This document shows positions 25,601 to 34,824 of a stretch of DNA of 52,569 nucleotides, piece after piece (the first letter of the stretch is position 1; each line of letters starts with the position of its first letter). Where the stretch lies: assembly GCF_003116035.1 (NCBI RefSeq), contig NZ_LGQW01000015.1, forward strand, positions 7,148,038 through 7,200,606, in the 5' to 3' direction. The notes under the pieces were generated by a model. That model did no database searches and was not told where the DNA came from. It saw only the letters and a list, made by a program, of their open reading frames with translations. This DNA comes from Azospirillum sp. TSH64. GTDB taxonomy: Bacteria; Pseudomonadota; Alphaproteobacteria; Azospirillales; Azospirillaceae. Both the position numbers and the translations under genes were made by a program.

Positions 25601-28600
25601 ATGCCTGACACCCTGAAGGCCGACGCCCCGTCCGCCCCGCTCCTGACCATTCCGGACGCACTCGCTTCGGAAGCCGCCGCGGTGATGCTCAGCGGCGACC
25701 CGGGCGCGCTGAAAGCCGTTCAGGGGAAGATGGCCGCGGCCCTGGCCGGACAGGGCCTGCCAGAGGCGTCTGCGGGCACGCTCGTCGATGGTTGGATGCA
25801 CGACTTCGCAGCCGGGCTCGGTGCGCAGGCGACGCCGGATGCGGCCATTGCCCAGGCGAACCGGATCGCCGCCGGTGCTGCCGCGCGGATGGCCCAGGCG
25901 ACTCAGGAAGCGGCCTCGCTGACCGGCGAGCAGCGCGTGGCCAGCGCATTGGCGCAAGGGCAGGGACACGGAACGGACGCGCTGATTGCAAAGGGCACGG
26001 CATCCGACCTGTCCGCCGCCCTGTTCAACGGGGTGATGGACCCGCTCGCCCGGCCGGCGGGTGCGGCCGACCCGATTGCCGCCCTGTCGCAGGCCCTGAA
26101 CGCACCGCTATCCCCCACGGTCACACCGGCGGCAGCGCCGCTTTCCCCGGCCGAGCAATTGAGCGCCGCCCTGGCCTCCGGCTCCGGCGTCCAGGAGGCG
26201 GTGAAGGCGGTAGGGGCCGGGCAGAACAGCCACTTCGCCGACACGCTGGAACGCGCGCTGTCCAGCGGCACCGACTCCACCGCCGCCGTGACCGCGGCGA
26301 AGGAAACGAGTGCCAACAGCGAGGCCTTGGCCAACTCCACCACGGTTGGGCAGTCAGACGGCGCCCGCATGCTCGCCGCCCTGTCTTCCGGCAGCGCCGA
26401 GGCGCACACCGCCGCGAACGGGGCCGCTTTCGCCAGCGTCCTCACTGATGCCCTGACGCAGGGAGGATCGCCGGACGCCGCTCTCGCCGCGTCGGTCAGG
26501 GCACAGACGGAGATGACCGCCAGCCAGAACGCCGCCGTCGTGCCGCCGAAGCCGGCGGACGCGCTGGTCGCGTCGCTCGCCTCCGGCCGCAATGTCGGCG
26601 AAACCGTCAAGTCCTTCGCCTCGGCCGCCGGCATCGACCCGGCCGCGGCCGGTGGATTCGGACAGGCCCTGGGCAGCGCCCTGTCCACGGGCCATGAGCC
26701 GTCCGGCGCCCTGGGCACGGCGCGCCAGGACGTCGCCGCGGCATCGTCCCTGTCGGCCGAGACGGCAAAGGGCGTGAAGGCCGATCCGCTGGTCACGGCT
26801 CTCGCCAGCGGACAGAATGTCCAGCAGGCCGTCCAGGCCCTCGGCGGCTCGGGTGCCGCCTTCAGCGCGGCGCTCGGGCAGGCCCTGGCGGAGGGACGGC
26901 CCGCCGGGCAGGCGCTGGCGGCGGCCCGTCAGGCCGCAGACACGGTCCAGCAGAACACCCAGGCCAGCGAAGTCCCGGTGTCGGCGCAGGACAAGGCGAT
27001 TGCCGACCTCGCCAACCCGGACAAGGCGGCAGCCGCCAAGGAGGCCGGCGAGACCAAGCAGGCCGCCAAGGATGGGGCCAAGGATGGGGCCCAGCACAGC
27101 GACAGCGCCGACGGCAAGGCCGCCGAACAGGTGGCGGACGCCCAGGCGAAGGACGATGGCGGACAGGAAAAGGACGGGAAGGACGCCAAGGCGGACGATA
27201 AGGCGAGCGACAAGGGCGATGCGAAGACCGACGGCAAGGAGAACACCGGCGCCAAGGCCGCGCCCGATGCGTCCGCCGATGGAAAGCCGGCGGCACCGGA
27301 CGCCTCCCCCCCGCCGGCGACAAAGCAGGCGGCGATGAGCGATGCCGCGCCCAAGGCCATCAGCTTCGATCTGCCCGGCACGACGGACAAGGGCACCGCC
27401 ACGAGCGACGCTACAGCCCACTCCGCCGCATCGACGGACGCGCGGCCGGCCGTTTCCGCCCCTTCGGTGACGAAGGCACTGAGTACCGGCGATGCCTTCG
27501 CCGTCGCAGCACAGAGCCAGCAGCGGGCGGTGCAGTCGGTGGTCCGTGCCGTCGAAAACGCGACATCCGACACCGCTGGCACCACCACGCCGACCGTTAC
27601 GCCGACGCTGCCCGCCACCCCCACCGTCCCGGCCGAGCACCACGCCGCGGCGCCGACGCTGTCGGCATCCTTCGACGCGGCGGCCATGGCAAAGGCGCTG
27701 GCGATTGCCGAGGGAACCGCCACTCCCGCCGGCTTCACCGTCTTCCACCTCATCGAAGCGATGTTCCGTCCCGGCGAGACCGGCAGCAGCGTGGTCGGCG
27801 TCGCGGTGGTGGCGAACCAGGGGTCGCAACTCGGCATCTGGCAGTACAGCGTCGACGGCACCAACTGGAGCGCGGTCGGATCGGTCGCCGAAACGGCGGC
27901 ACTGGTGCTGCCGGGCAATGCCCTGCTGCGCTTCCTGCCTGCGGCCGGTGCCTCCGGCCAGGCGCCCGCCCTTGAACTGCGGGCCGTCGGGAACGAGTGG
28001 ACCGGCGGGTTCAGCGGTGCCGAGCACCGGCTGTTCACGCTCGACGGAACCGGCGGCACCACGCCCCTGTCCTCCGATGTGGCGAAGCTGTCCATCGACG
28101 TCACCTCCGTCAACGGCGCCCCGGTGGCGACCGGCGTGCAGGCCGTCCTGGACGCCGTGGCGGAGGACAGCGGCAATCCGGCCGGCGCCTCCGTCTCGAC
28201 CCTGTTCGGCAAACTGTTCTCGGACCCGAGCGATGCGGTGTTCGGCGCCACCGGCGACGGTTTCGCCGGCATCGCCGTGGTCGCCAATCCCGGCAACTCC
28301 GCCCAGGGCGAATGGCAGTACTGGAACGGAAGCAGCTGGGTCGCCGTCGGTGCTGCGTCGGACGGCAACGCGCTGCTGCTGTCCGCCGAGACGATGCTGC
28401 GCTTCCTTCCCGTCGCAAACTGGAACGGGCAGCCCCCCAGCCTGATGGTGCGTCTGGTCGACGATTCGGCAGGCGCCATCGTCAGCGGCGACCGCGTCGA
28501 TCTGAAGAGCCTCGGCGTCGGCGGCATCACCCCCTACAGCGTGTCGGCCATCCAGCTCGACACCCGCGTGACCGCCGTCAACGATGCTCCGATCGCCACC

Positions 28601-31570
28601 GGGACGACGGCGACGCTGGCACACATCGCGGAGGATGCCGTCAATCCGTCCGGAACGACCGTTTCCACCCTGTTCGGCGGCCTGTTCTCCGACCCCACCG
28701 ATGCCGTGGCCGGCGGATCGACGGCGAACGCCTTCGCCGGGGTGCTGGTGGTCGGCAATGCCGCTACGGCGACGCAGGGGCTGTGGCAGTATTGGACCGG
28801 AAGCAGCTGGGCCGACATCGGCGCGGCAAGCGCCGGCAACGGCCTCCTGCTGGCCGCCGGCACCGCCCTGCGCTTCCTGCCCGCCGCCGACTGGAACGGC
28901 ACCACCCCGGCCCTGACCGTCCGGCTGGCGGACGATTCGCTGGGCGCGATCACCAGCGGCGAGCGCGTCACCGTGACCGCGGGCGGCGGAACCAGCCGTT
29001 TCAGCGCCGGCACCGTCACGCTGACCGGCGGCGTCGATGCCGTCAACGACGCGCCGGTCGCCACCGGCACCGCGGCAACCCTGCCGGCCATCGCCGAGGA
29101 CACCGCCGATCCGGCCGGCTCCACCGTCACCAGCCTGTTCGGCAGCCTGTTCTCCGACGCGGCCGACGCCGTGGTTGGAGGATCGTCGGCCAACGGCTTT
29201 GCCGGAATCGCCATCGTCGGCAATGCGGCGACCGCGACGGAAGGCGTCTGGCAATATTGGACCGGCACCGCCTGGGCGGCGGTGGGCGCGGTGTCGGAAG
29301 GGTCGGCCCTGGTGGTCGCCGCCGCCGACCGGCTGCGCTTCGTGCCTGCGGCCGACTGGAACGGCACCACCCCGGCCCTGACCGTCCGGCTGATCGAACA
29401 GGGCGCCGGCACCACCGCCACGGGCGGCCATGTCGACCTGACGCACGGCGTCGGCGGCAGCACGGTCTACAGTGCCGAAACCATCGCCCTGACCGGCAGC
29501 GTCACGCCGGTCAACGACGCCCCCGAGGTCACCGCCGGCACCACGGCGCTGTCGACGGTGAAGGGGGTGGCGGTCGCGGTCACCGGCCTGTCGGTGTCGG
29601 ACATCGATGCCGGCTCGACCCCGCTGCTGGTGACCCTGTCCGCCGGGCACGGGACGCTGACGCTCGCCGATGGCGGAACGGACGCCGTCATCACCGGCAA
29701 CGGCACGGACACCGTCACCATCCGGGCGACGCTCGCCACCATCAACAGCCTGCTGGGCGCCACCAACGGGCTTCTCTATACCGCAACCTCCTACACCGGC
29801 GCCGACAGCATCCATGTCGTGGTCGACGACCAGGGCGGTGGCGGCGCCGGCGGGCCGCTGACCGCCAGCACGTCCGTTGCCGTGACGGTGGCGCCGCCGA
29901 ACGCCTCCCCGGTCCTGGCCGACACCGATCTCTCCCTTTCCGTTGCAGGCGAGGCCCTCGCGGCGCCCACGGCGGGAACCGCGGGCATCGCCGTGTCGAC
30001 GCTGGTCGGCCTGAACGGCAGCGGCCCGGCGAACGTCACCGATGGCGACAGCGGTGCGGTCACCGGCATCGCCCTGGTCGGGACCAACGAAGCCTACGGG
30101 CATTGGTGGTTCTCGACCGACGGCGGTTCGACCTGGAGCCTCGTCGGCACCGTCGACGACAGCGATTCCGCCCTGCTGCTGCGCTCGACCGACCGGCTCT
30201 ATTTCCAGCCCAACGCCTCGGTTCCCGGCACCATCAGCGGCGCCCTGACCATCCATGCCTGGGACCAGACCAGCGGGACCGCCGGCACCAAGGTGACGAT
30301 GGACACCAGCGCCGGCAGCGCCTTCTCCACCGCGACCGACAGCGTGACGCTGCACCCCGGCGTGCTGATTCCGAACGGCACCTTCGACGACGGGCTGACC
30401 GGCTGGACCTACACCGGTGGTGCCACCGTCGGCACGACCGGCGACGGCCATGAGGCCACCCTCACCTCGGCAAGCGGCCAGACACCGACCCAGTTGGAAG
30501 ACTTCCTCGGCCTTGCACACGGCTCCATCGCCACGGCCACCGGGACGGTGCCGTCCGCCGGCCACGCGATGAAGCTCGGCACGACCGTGACGGTGACGCA
30601 GGACACGACGCTGACCTTCGACTGGTCCTTCACCTTCACCGACAACGCCTCGTACCACGACTTCGCCTTCGTCAGCGTCAACGGCGTGGTGACGCTGCTG
30701 GCCAAGGAGGCGAGCGCCAGCGGCAGCTTCAGCGTGGTCGTTTCGGCCAACAGCACCCTGTCGCTGGGATTCGGAACCTCCGACACCGGCGACAACAGCG
30801 TCAACCCGATCCTGCGCGTCGACAACATCAAGCTGACCACCGTCGCCAGCGATCCCATCGTGCTGGACATGACCGGCCACGGGCTGGCGCTGCGCCCGCT
30901 GTCCGACGGCGTCCATTTCGACGTGACCGGCGACGGCGTCGCCGACAGCACCGGCTGGATCGGGGCCGGCAATGCCCTGCTGGTGCAGGACAGCAACGGG
31001 AACGGGCGGATCGACGACGCGCACGAACTGGTTTCCGAACAGTTCGGCAACGGCTTCAACAGCAGCCTGGAGGCGCTCGCCTCCCTCGACCGCAACCATG
31101 ACGGCCGCCTGGACGCGACCGACGAGGCCTTCGCCACCCTGAAGGTCTGGCAGGACATCAATGGCGACGGCGTGAGCCAGGCGGCCGAGTTGCGCGGACT
31201 GGCGGAGGCCGGCATCCGTTCCATCGCCACCACCGCGAGCCCGAGCGACGCCACCCTGGCCGGCAGCCGCATCCTCGGCACCACCAACATGACGATGGCC
31301 GACGGCAGCAGCCATGCGGTGGCCGGTGTGGCCTTCGATGTGAAGGCCGCCTCCGCCGCGCAGGTTCAGGTCCAGCCGCAGGCGGCAGCATCGGGCACCA
31401 ATTTCGCAGCTCTGCTGACGTCAGGCCTGGGCTTGCCCGCGGACGGTACAGTTGTGCCGCAAGACACTTTCTCTCATTTGTCGGATTCGACTGCGGCACC
31501 TCACGTCTTCGATCAGCACCATTTGCAAAACACCGATACACAAAGCGTGCATCATATCACGACCCCCTAA
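25601..31570 (+). CDS. Large repeat protein, predicted type I secretion substrate (adhesin-like)
   Basis: A 1989-residue protein with no Sec signal. Order of parts: Ala-rich repeats (to about residue 450), a Lys/Asp/Ala-rich segment (about 465-590), a linker rich in Ser/Thr/Ala, then cadherin-like beta repeats (about 690-1590) with the recurring VNDAPVATG, an LFSD(P/A)xDAV motif, QYWTGSSW and DWNGTTPAL, a jelly-roll-like domain starting NGTFDDGLTGWTYTGG, and a C-terminal part beginning DPIVLDMTGHGLAL (1751) with acidic calcium-type loops DVTGDGVAD, DSNGNGRIDD (1797), DRNHDGRLDATDE (1830) and DINGDGVSQ. Such loops and the absence of a signal peptide are typical of type I exported proteins. TolC, ABC and HlyD genes follow directly, so it is very likely their cargo. 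ATG 25601 is chosen for its ribosome-binding site and codon usage. Confidence 0.85.
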   Translation: MPDTLKADAPSAPLLTIPDALASEAAAVMLSGDPGALKAVQGKMAAALAGQGLPEASAGTLVDGWMHDFAAGLGAQATPDAAIAQANRIAAGAAARMAQATQEAASLTGEQRVASALAQGQGHGTDALIAKGTASDLSAALFNGVMDPLARPAGAADPIAALSQALNAPLSPTVTPAAAPLSPAEQLSAALASGSGVQEAVKAVGAGQNSHFADTLERALSSGTDSTAAVTAAKETSANSEALANSTTVGQSDGARMLAALSSGSAEAHTAANGAAFASVLTDALTQGGSPDAALAASVRAQTEMTASQNAAVVPPKPADALVASLASGRNVGETVKSFASAAGIDPAAAGGFGQALGSALSTGHEPSGALGTARQDVAAASSLSAETAKGVKADPLVTALASGQNVQQAVQALGGSGAAFSAALGQALAEGRPAGQALAAARQAADTVQQNTQASEVPVSAQDKAIADLANPDKAAAAKEAGETKQAAKDGAKDGAQHSDSADGKAAEQVADAQAKDDGGQEKDGKDAKADDKASDKGDAKTDGKENTGAKAAPDASADGKPAAPDASPPPATKQAAMSDAAPKAISFDLPGTTDKGTATSDATAHSAASTDARPAVSAPSVTKALSTGDAFAVAAQSQQRAVQSVVRAVENATSDTAGTTTPTVTPTLPATPTVPAEHHAAAPTLSASFDAAAMAKALAIAEGTATPAGFTVFHLIEAMFRPGETGSSVVGVAVVANQGSQLGIWQYSVDGTNWSAVGSVAETAALVLPGNALLRFLPAAGASGQAPALELRAVGNEWTGGFSGAEHRLFTLDGTGGTTPLSSDVAKLSIDVTSVNGAPVATGVQAVLDAVAEDSGNPAGASVSTLFGKLFSDPSDAVFGATGDGFAGIAVVANPGNSAQGEWQYWNGSSWVAVGAASDGNALLLSAETMLRFLPVANWNGQPPSLMVRLVDDSAGAIVSGDRVDLKSLGVGGITPYSVSAIQLDTRVTAVNDAPIATGTTATLAHIAEDAVNPSGTTVSTLFGGLFSDPTDAVAGGSTANAFAGVLVVGNAATATQGLWQYWTGSSWADIGAASAGNGLLLAAGTALRFLPAADWNGTTPALTVRLADDSLGAITSGERVTVTAGGGTSRFSAGTVTLTGGVDAVNDAPVATGTAATLPAIAEDTADPAGSTVTSLFGSLFSDAADAVVGGSSANGFAGIAIVGNAATATEGVWQYWTGTAWAAVGAVSEGSALVVAAADRLRFVPAADWNGTTPALTVRLIEQGAGTTATGGHVDLTHGVGGSTVYSAETIALTGSVTPVNDAPEVTAGTTALSTVKGVAVAVTGLSVSDIDAGSTPLLVTLSAGHGTLTLADGGTDAVITGNGTDTVTIRATLATINSLLGATNGLLYTATSYTGADSIHVVVDDQGGGGAGGPLTASTSVAVTVAPPNASPVLADTDLSLSVAGEALAAPTAGTAGIAVSTLVGLNGSGPANVTDGDSGAVTGIALVGTNEAYGHWWFSTDGGSTWSLVGTVDDSDSALLLRSTDRLYFQPNASVPGTISGALTIHAWDQTSGTAGTKVTMDTSAGSAFSTATDSVTLHPGVLIPNGTFDDGLTGWTYTGGATVGTTGDGHEATLTSASGQTPTQLEDFLGLAHGSIATATGTVPSAGHAMKLGTTVTVTQDTTLTFDWSFTFTDNASYHDFAFVSVNGVVTLLAKEASASGSFSVVVSANSTLSLGFGTSDTGDNSVNPILRVDNIKLTTVASDPIVLDMTGHGLALRPLSDGVHFDVTGDGVADSTGWIGAGNALLVQDSNGNGRIDDAHELVSEQFGNGFNSSLEALASLDRNHDGRLDATDEAFATLKVWQDINGDGVSQAAELRGLAEAGIRSIATTASPSDATLAGSRILGTTNMTMADGSSHAVAGVAFDVKAASAAQVQVQPQAAASGTNFAALLTSGLGLPADGTVVPQDTFSHLSDSTAAPHVFDQHHLQNTDTQSVHHITTP
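25950..26960 (+). repeat. Ala-rich tandem repeats in N-terminal region of the large protein
   Basis: At least four, probably five, degenerate units of about 64-76 residues. Each has the pattern LxxALASGxxVxxAVxAxG, then a Phe-containing stretch ending ALxxG, then an Ala-rich run ending in xAARxxxxxxx. Clear unit starts lie near 26161, 26369, 26560 and 26788, with a weaker one near 25950. I do not recognise the family. Confidence 0.65.
28100..29510 (+). repeat. Three near-identical cadherin-like repeats of about 155 residues
   Basis: Units begin at VNGAPVATG, VNDAPIATG and VNDAPVATG and share FSDP/A-DAV, FAGI-V-N, QYW-GSSW and DWNG-TPAL motifs, spaced about 465 bases apart. A more diverged unit precedes them (from about 27,720) and related domains follow to about 30,360. 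A 42-base DNA stretch is identical in the second and third units (28886-28927 and 29351-29392), showing recent duplication or gene conversion. Confidence 0.8.
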
Positions 31571-31705
31571 TGAAATTGTCAGATTTAGAGGATTTATTAG
31601 GAATTTGAACACTGTTTTGTCTTAAAGCCCTATAAGGGTTGTCGGCTATGTTCGCCAGTGTCGCAAGCCCATAAGCTTCGGTCGACGGCGAGCCCCAGGA
31701 CCCCC
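31571..31705. promoter_or_regulatory. AT-rich gap before the type I secretion operon
   Basis: A 135-bp gap with a strongly AT-rich first half, between the large protein and the TolC gene. It is a likely second promoter for the exporter genes. I see no strong terminator here; the short CCCT-ATA-AGGG hairpin near 31630 is weak. Confidence 0.35.
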
Positions 31706-33145
31706 ATGCGTAAATCCTTCATTTCTGCTGCGGTCTTGCTTCCGCTGATCGGCTGGGGTGCGCAACCTGTGTTTGCGTCCCCACGCGATGACGTGATCTC
31801 CCTGATCGGCAAGGCGACCGAAACCCATGACCGGCTGAGGGGGGCGGAGGCTGCGGCCGAGTCCGCCCGCAACGCGCTGCGGATCAGCCATGGCGGCTGG
31901 TACCCGACGCTCAGCCTGTCGGCCAATGGCGGGCGGGAGACCACCAACAAGCCGGCCGGCCTTCCCAACACCGACCTGAACGCCAAGCAGCTGTCGGTGC
32001 GCGCGACCCAGCTGATCTGGGATTTCGACGCGACCAACGCCGACATCCGGCGGGCGCAGGTCTCCGTGGTCCGCGCCGACATCGCCGTCGAGCGCACCCG
32101 CCAGGAATTGCTGGTGGAAGGATTGAGCGCCTACGCCACCCTCGTCCGCGCCCACCGGCTGCTCGTCTTCTCCCGCCAGTCGGAAGACAACATCCGCCGG
32201 CAGACCGGCCTGGAGGAGGTCCGGCTTCAGGAGGGCTACGGCTTCACCACCGACGTTCTCCAGGCCAAGAGCCAGCTTGCCGGCGCCCAGGCACGCCGCG
32301 TCGCGGCGGAGGAGGCGATGCAGACGGCGCTCAGCCGCTTCCAGGCCTATTTCGGCCATGTGCCCTTCCAACTGGACGGCGCCGAAGTGCTGGCGATGAC
32401 CAAGGCCGCCCTGCCGCAGTCGATGGACGCAGCGGTGGACGAGGCGCGCCGCCACAACCCGCGCCTCCAGGAACTGGCCCTGACCACGGCCGCCGCCCAG
32501 GAGGCGGTGGCCTCGGTGCGCGGCCGCACCCTCTATCCGAGGGTGGAAGGCTATGTCGAGCGCAACATCAAGAGCGACGTCGCCGGCCAGCCGGGCCGGC
32601 AGGACGAGCTGCTGTTCAAGCTGCAGGTCACTTTCTCGCTGAACACCGGCCTGACCGCGATCAACAGCGTCCGCCTCGCCGAAGCCGACCTGCGCGCCGC
32701 CGACGCCAACTTCGCCGACCAAGAACGCACGGTTCTGGAAACCGTCCGCAACAGCTGGAACCGGCTGGAGAGCGCCCGCTCGCAGGTGCGGCTGCTGAAC
32801 GATCAGGCCAGCCTCGCCGCCGGCTTCCTCGACGTGGCGCGGGCGGAGCGCGAATTGGGCTCGCGGTCGCTCATCGACATCCTGTCGGGCGAGACGACGC
32901 TGATCAACGCGCGCAGCGATGCCGCCGCGGCGGAGACGGAACTGGTTCTCGCCGGATACCGCCTGCTCGCCGCCATGGGGCGCCTGACTGCCGCCGACAT
33001 CCAGACCAAGCCGATGCCGAAGCTGGCGGCGATGGGCCGCGGCCTGTTCGACGGCTCCGGCAAGGCCGAGCCGGCACCTCCCGGAAACCGGAATGACGGG
33101 AGCCGGGACACAAAGCGCAAGCGTGGGAAGGGAGACCAGCAATGA
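31706..33145 (+). CDS. TolC family outer-membrane channel of type I secretion
   Basis: A 479-residue outer-membrane efflux protein. ATG 31706 gives a proper signal peptide (MRKSFISAAVLLPLIGWG..., cleavage near VFA-SP) and follows ccagga. The two internally duplicated helical/beta halves are visible: LRGAEAAAESARNALRISHGGWYPTLSLS and its counterpart RHNPRLQELALTTAAAQEAVA. Also present are the YxTLVRAHRL and SLIDILSGETTL segments seen in LapE/AprF/BepC-type proteins. The C-terminal 35 residues are basic and low-complexity. Overlaps the ABC gene by 4 bases (ATGA). Confidence 0.92.
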   Translation: MRKSFISAAVLLPLIGWGAQPVFASPRDDVISLIGKATETHDRLRGAEAAAESARNALRISHGGWYPTLSLSANGGRETTNKPAGLPNTDLNAKQLSVRATQLIWDFDATNADIRRAQVSVVRADIAVERTRQELLVEGLSAYATLVRAHRLLVFSRQSEDNIRRQTGLEEVRLQEGYGFTTDVLQAKSQLAGAQARRVAAEEAMQTALSRFQAYFGHVPFQLDGAEVLAMTKAALPQSMDAAVDEARRHNPRLQELALTTAAAQEAVASVRGRTLYPRVEGYVERNIKSDVAGQPGRQDELLFKLQVTFSLNTGLTAINSVRLAEADLRAADANFADQERTVLETVRNSWNRLESARSQVRLLNDQASLAAGFLDVARAERELGSRSLIDILSGETTLINARSDAAAAETELVLAGYRLLAAMGRLTAADIQTKPMPKLAAMGRGLFDGSGKAEPAPPGNRNDGSRDTKRKRGKGDQQ

Positions 33146-34824
33146 CCGGCGGCGCTATCGGACTGCTGCTCCTGCGGCTGCGCTCCAACCTGCGGCTGAC
33201 GACCCGCGTCTTCGCGGCGTCGCTCGCGGCGAACCTGCTCGGCCTCGCCTCCTCCTTCTACACCATGCTGGTGCTGAACCGGTATGTGACGCACGGCGTC
33301 GATTCCACGCTGGCGGCGCTGACCGTCGGGGTGGTGCTGTCCATCGCCTTCGAGCATCTGTTCCGCCATGTCCGCCTCGGCATCGCCGGCCGTATCGGCC
33401 GCGCTGAGCATGACCGTCTGGCGACCGGCGCCTTCGGCATCCTGCTGACCGCGCGCAGCGGCGCCGGCTCGGCGGAGGGCGACGCCGCCCGGCGCGAGGC
33501 GATGCGGGCGCCCGAACAGATCGACGCAGCACTCGGCTCCGCCAATCTGGCGACGCTGTTCGACCTGCCCTTCGCGCTGGGATTCATCCTCGTGGTGGCG
33601 CTGGTCTCCTGGCCGCTGGCGGCGATCTGCGTGCTGTTCACCCTGCTGTCGATCGCCGCCGGCCTGCTGGCCCAGGCCGACATGCGGGCGGTCGGCCGCG
33701 ATCTGGCCCAGGCCGGCGCCGATGCGCAGGGGCTCGTCACCTCCGCCATCGTCGGCCGCGACGCGGTGGCGCTGTTCGGCGGCGCCAAGCCGCTGCTCGG
33801 CGACTGGCAGCGCGCGGCGAAGACGCTCCGGAGCCTGCGCGAGCGCATGTCGATGCGCCAGGGCCGCGCCCAGTCGATGGCGCAGAGCCTCCAGGCCCTT
33901 CAGGGTGTCGCGGTGATCGCCACCGGTGCCGTGCTGGTGGTGCGCGGCGAGCTGGATGTCGGCTCGCTGATCGGCGTCAACCTGCTGGTCAGCCGGGCGC
34001 TGGCCCCCTTCACCCGGCTGGCGCAGATCGGGGAATCGCTGGCGATGGCCCGGCAGGCGCAGAGCCGGCTGGAGCAGTTCGCCCGCACGGCGGTGGAGCC
34101 GCCGACCGGCACCAGCCTGCCCCGCTACGGCGGCACGCTGGAACTGCGCGACCTGACCTACACCCCGGCCGGCGCGGTCACGCCGCTGCTGCGCCGCCTC
34201 TCCCTGTCGGTGCCCGCCGGCAACATCCTGGTGCTGAAGGGGCGGAACGGGTCGGGCAAATCGACGCTGATCCGCCTGATCGCCGGGCTTGCCGACCCGC
34301 AGGAGGGGGCCGTCCTGGCCGACGGCGTCGACATCCGCAAATTCGCGCCCCTCTGGTGGCGCCAGCAGACCGGCTACCTGCCGCAAGAGCCCGTCTTCCT
34401 CAACCGGACCATCCGGGAGAATCTGCTGATCGCCAACCCGCGCCTGTCGGAGACGGAGTTGCAGGCCGTCCTGCACCGTGCCGGTGCCGAGCGCGCCGTG
34501 GCCGACTGTGCCCATGGGCTCGACACGCCGCTGCGCAACTTCGGCCAGGAACTGCCGGTCGGGCACCGGCGCCGGCTGGCGCTCGCCCGTGCGCTGGCGG
34601 TCGGCGGCCGGCTGATCCTGCTCGACGAGCCGACCGACGGTCTCGACGCCGAAGGCACCGCCGTCGTCTACCGCACGCTGATCGAACTGGCGCGCGCCGG
34701 CCATACGGTGGTCATCGCCTCGCACGATCCGCGCATCCTCCAGGGCGCCTCCCTGGTGCTCGACCTCGATCAGTCGCAGGATTTGGCCATGAGCCGTGAC
34801 CCGGCCGGACTGGTGGCATCATGA
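33142..34824 (+). CDS. Type I secretion ABC protein (PrtD/LapB-like) with degenerate signature motif
   Basis: A 560-residue exporter half: an N-terminal six-helix domain (to about 310) without a C39 peptidase-like domain, then an ATPase domain. Walker A GRNGSGKST, Q-loop GYLPQEP, Walker B LILLDEPTDGLD and switch His in VIASHDP are all normal. The signature motif, LSGGQ in the family, here reads LPVGH (34552-34566), so the conserved Ser and Gln are missing. The DNA reads cleanly in frame, so it is not a frameshift. Activity may be reduced or asymmetric. Flanked by TolC (overlap 4) and HlyD (overlap 4), so it is the inner-membrane motor of the exporter. Confidence 0.92.
   Translation: MTGGAIGLLLLRLRSNLRLTTRVFAASLAANLLGLASSFYTMLVLNRYVTHGVDSTLAALTVGVVLSIAFEHLFRHVRLGIAGRIGRAEHDRLATGAFGILLTARSGAGSAEGDAARREAMRAPEQIDAALGSANLATLFDLPFALGFILVVALVSWPLAAICVLFTLLSIAAGLLAQADMRAVGRDLAQAGADAQGLVTSAIVGRDAVALFGGAKPLLGDWQRAAKTLRSLRERMSMRQGRAQSMAQSLQALQGVAVIATGAVLVVRGELDVGSLIGVNLLVSRALAPFTRLAQIGESLAMARQAQSRLEQFARTAVEPPTGTSLPRYGGTLELRDLTYTPAGAVTPLLRRLSLSVPAGNILVLKGRNGSGKSTLIRLIAGLADPQEGAVLADGVDIRKFAPLWWRQQTGYLPQEPVFLNRTIRENLLIANPRLSETELQAVLHRAGAERAVADCAHGLDTPLRNFGQELPVGHRRRLALARALAVGGRLILLDEPTDGLDAEGTAVVYRTLIELARAGHTVVIASHDPRILQGASLVLDLDQSQDLAMSRDPAGLVAS

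Noticed and set aside
26354..31315. 1653-residue open frame on the minus strand opposite the large secreted protein
   Set aside because: Arg/Gly/Ala-rich shadow with no family motifs, created by high third-position GC. The plus frame has clear domains and calcium-type loops.
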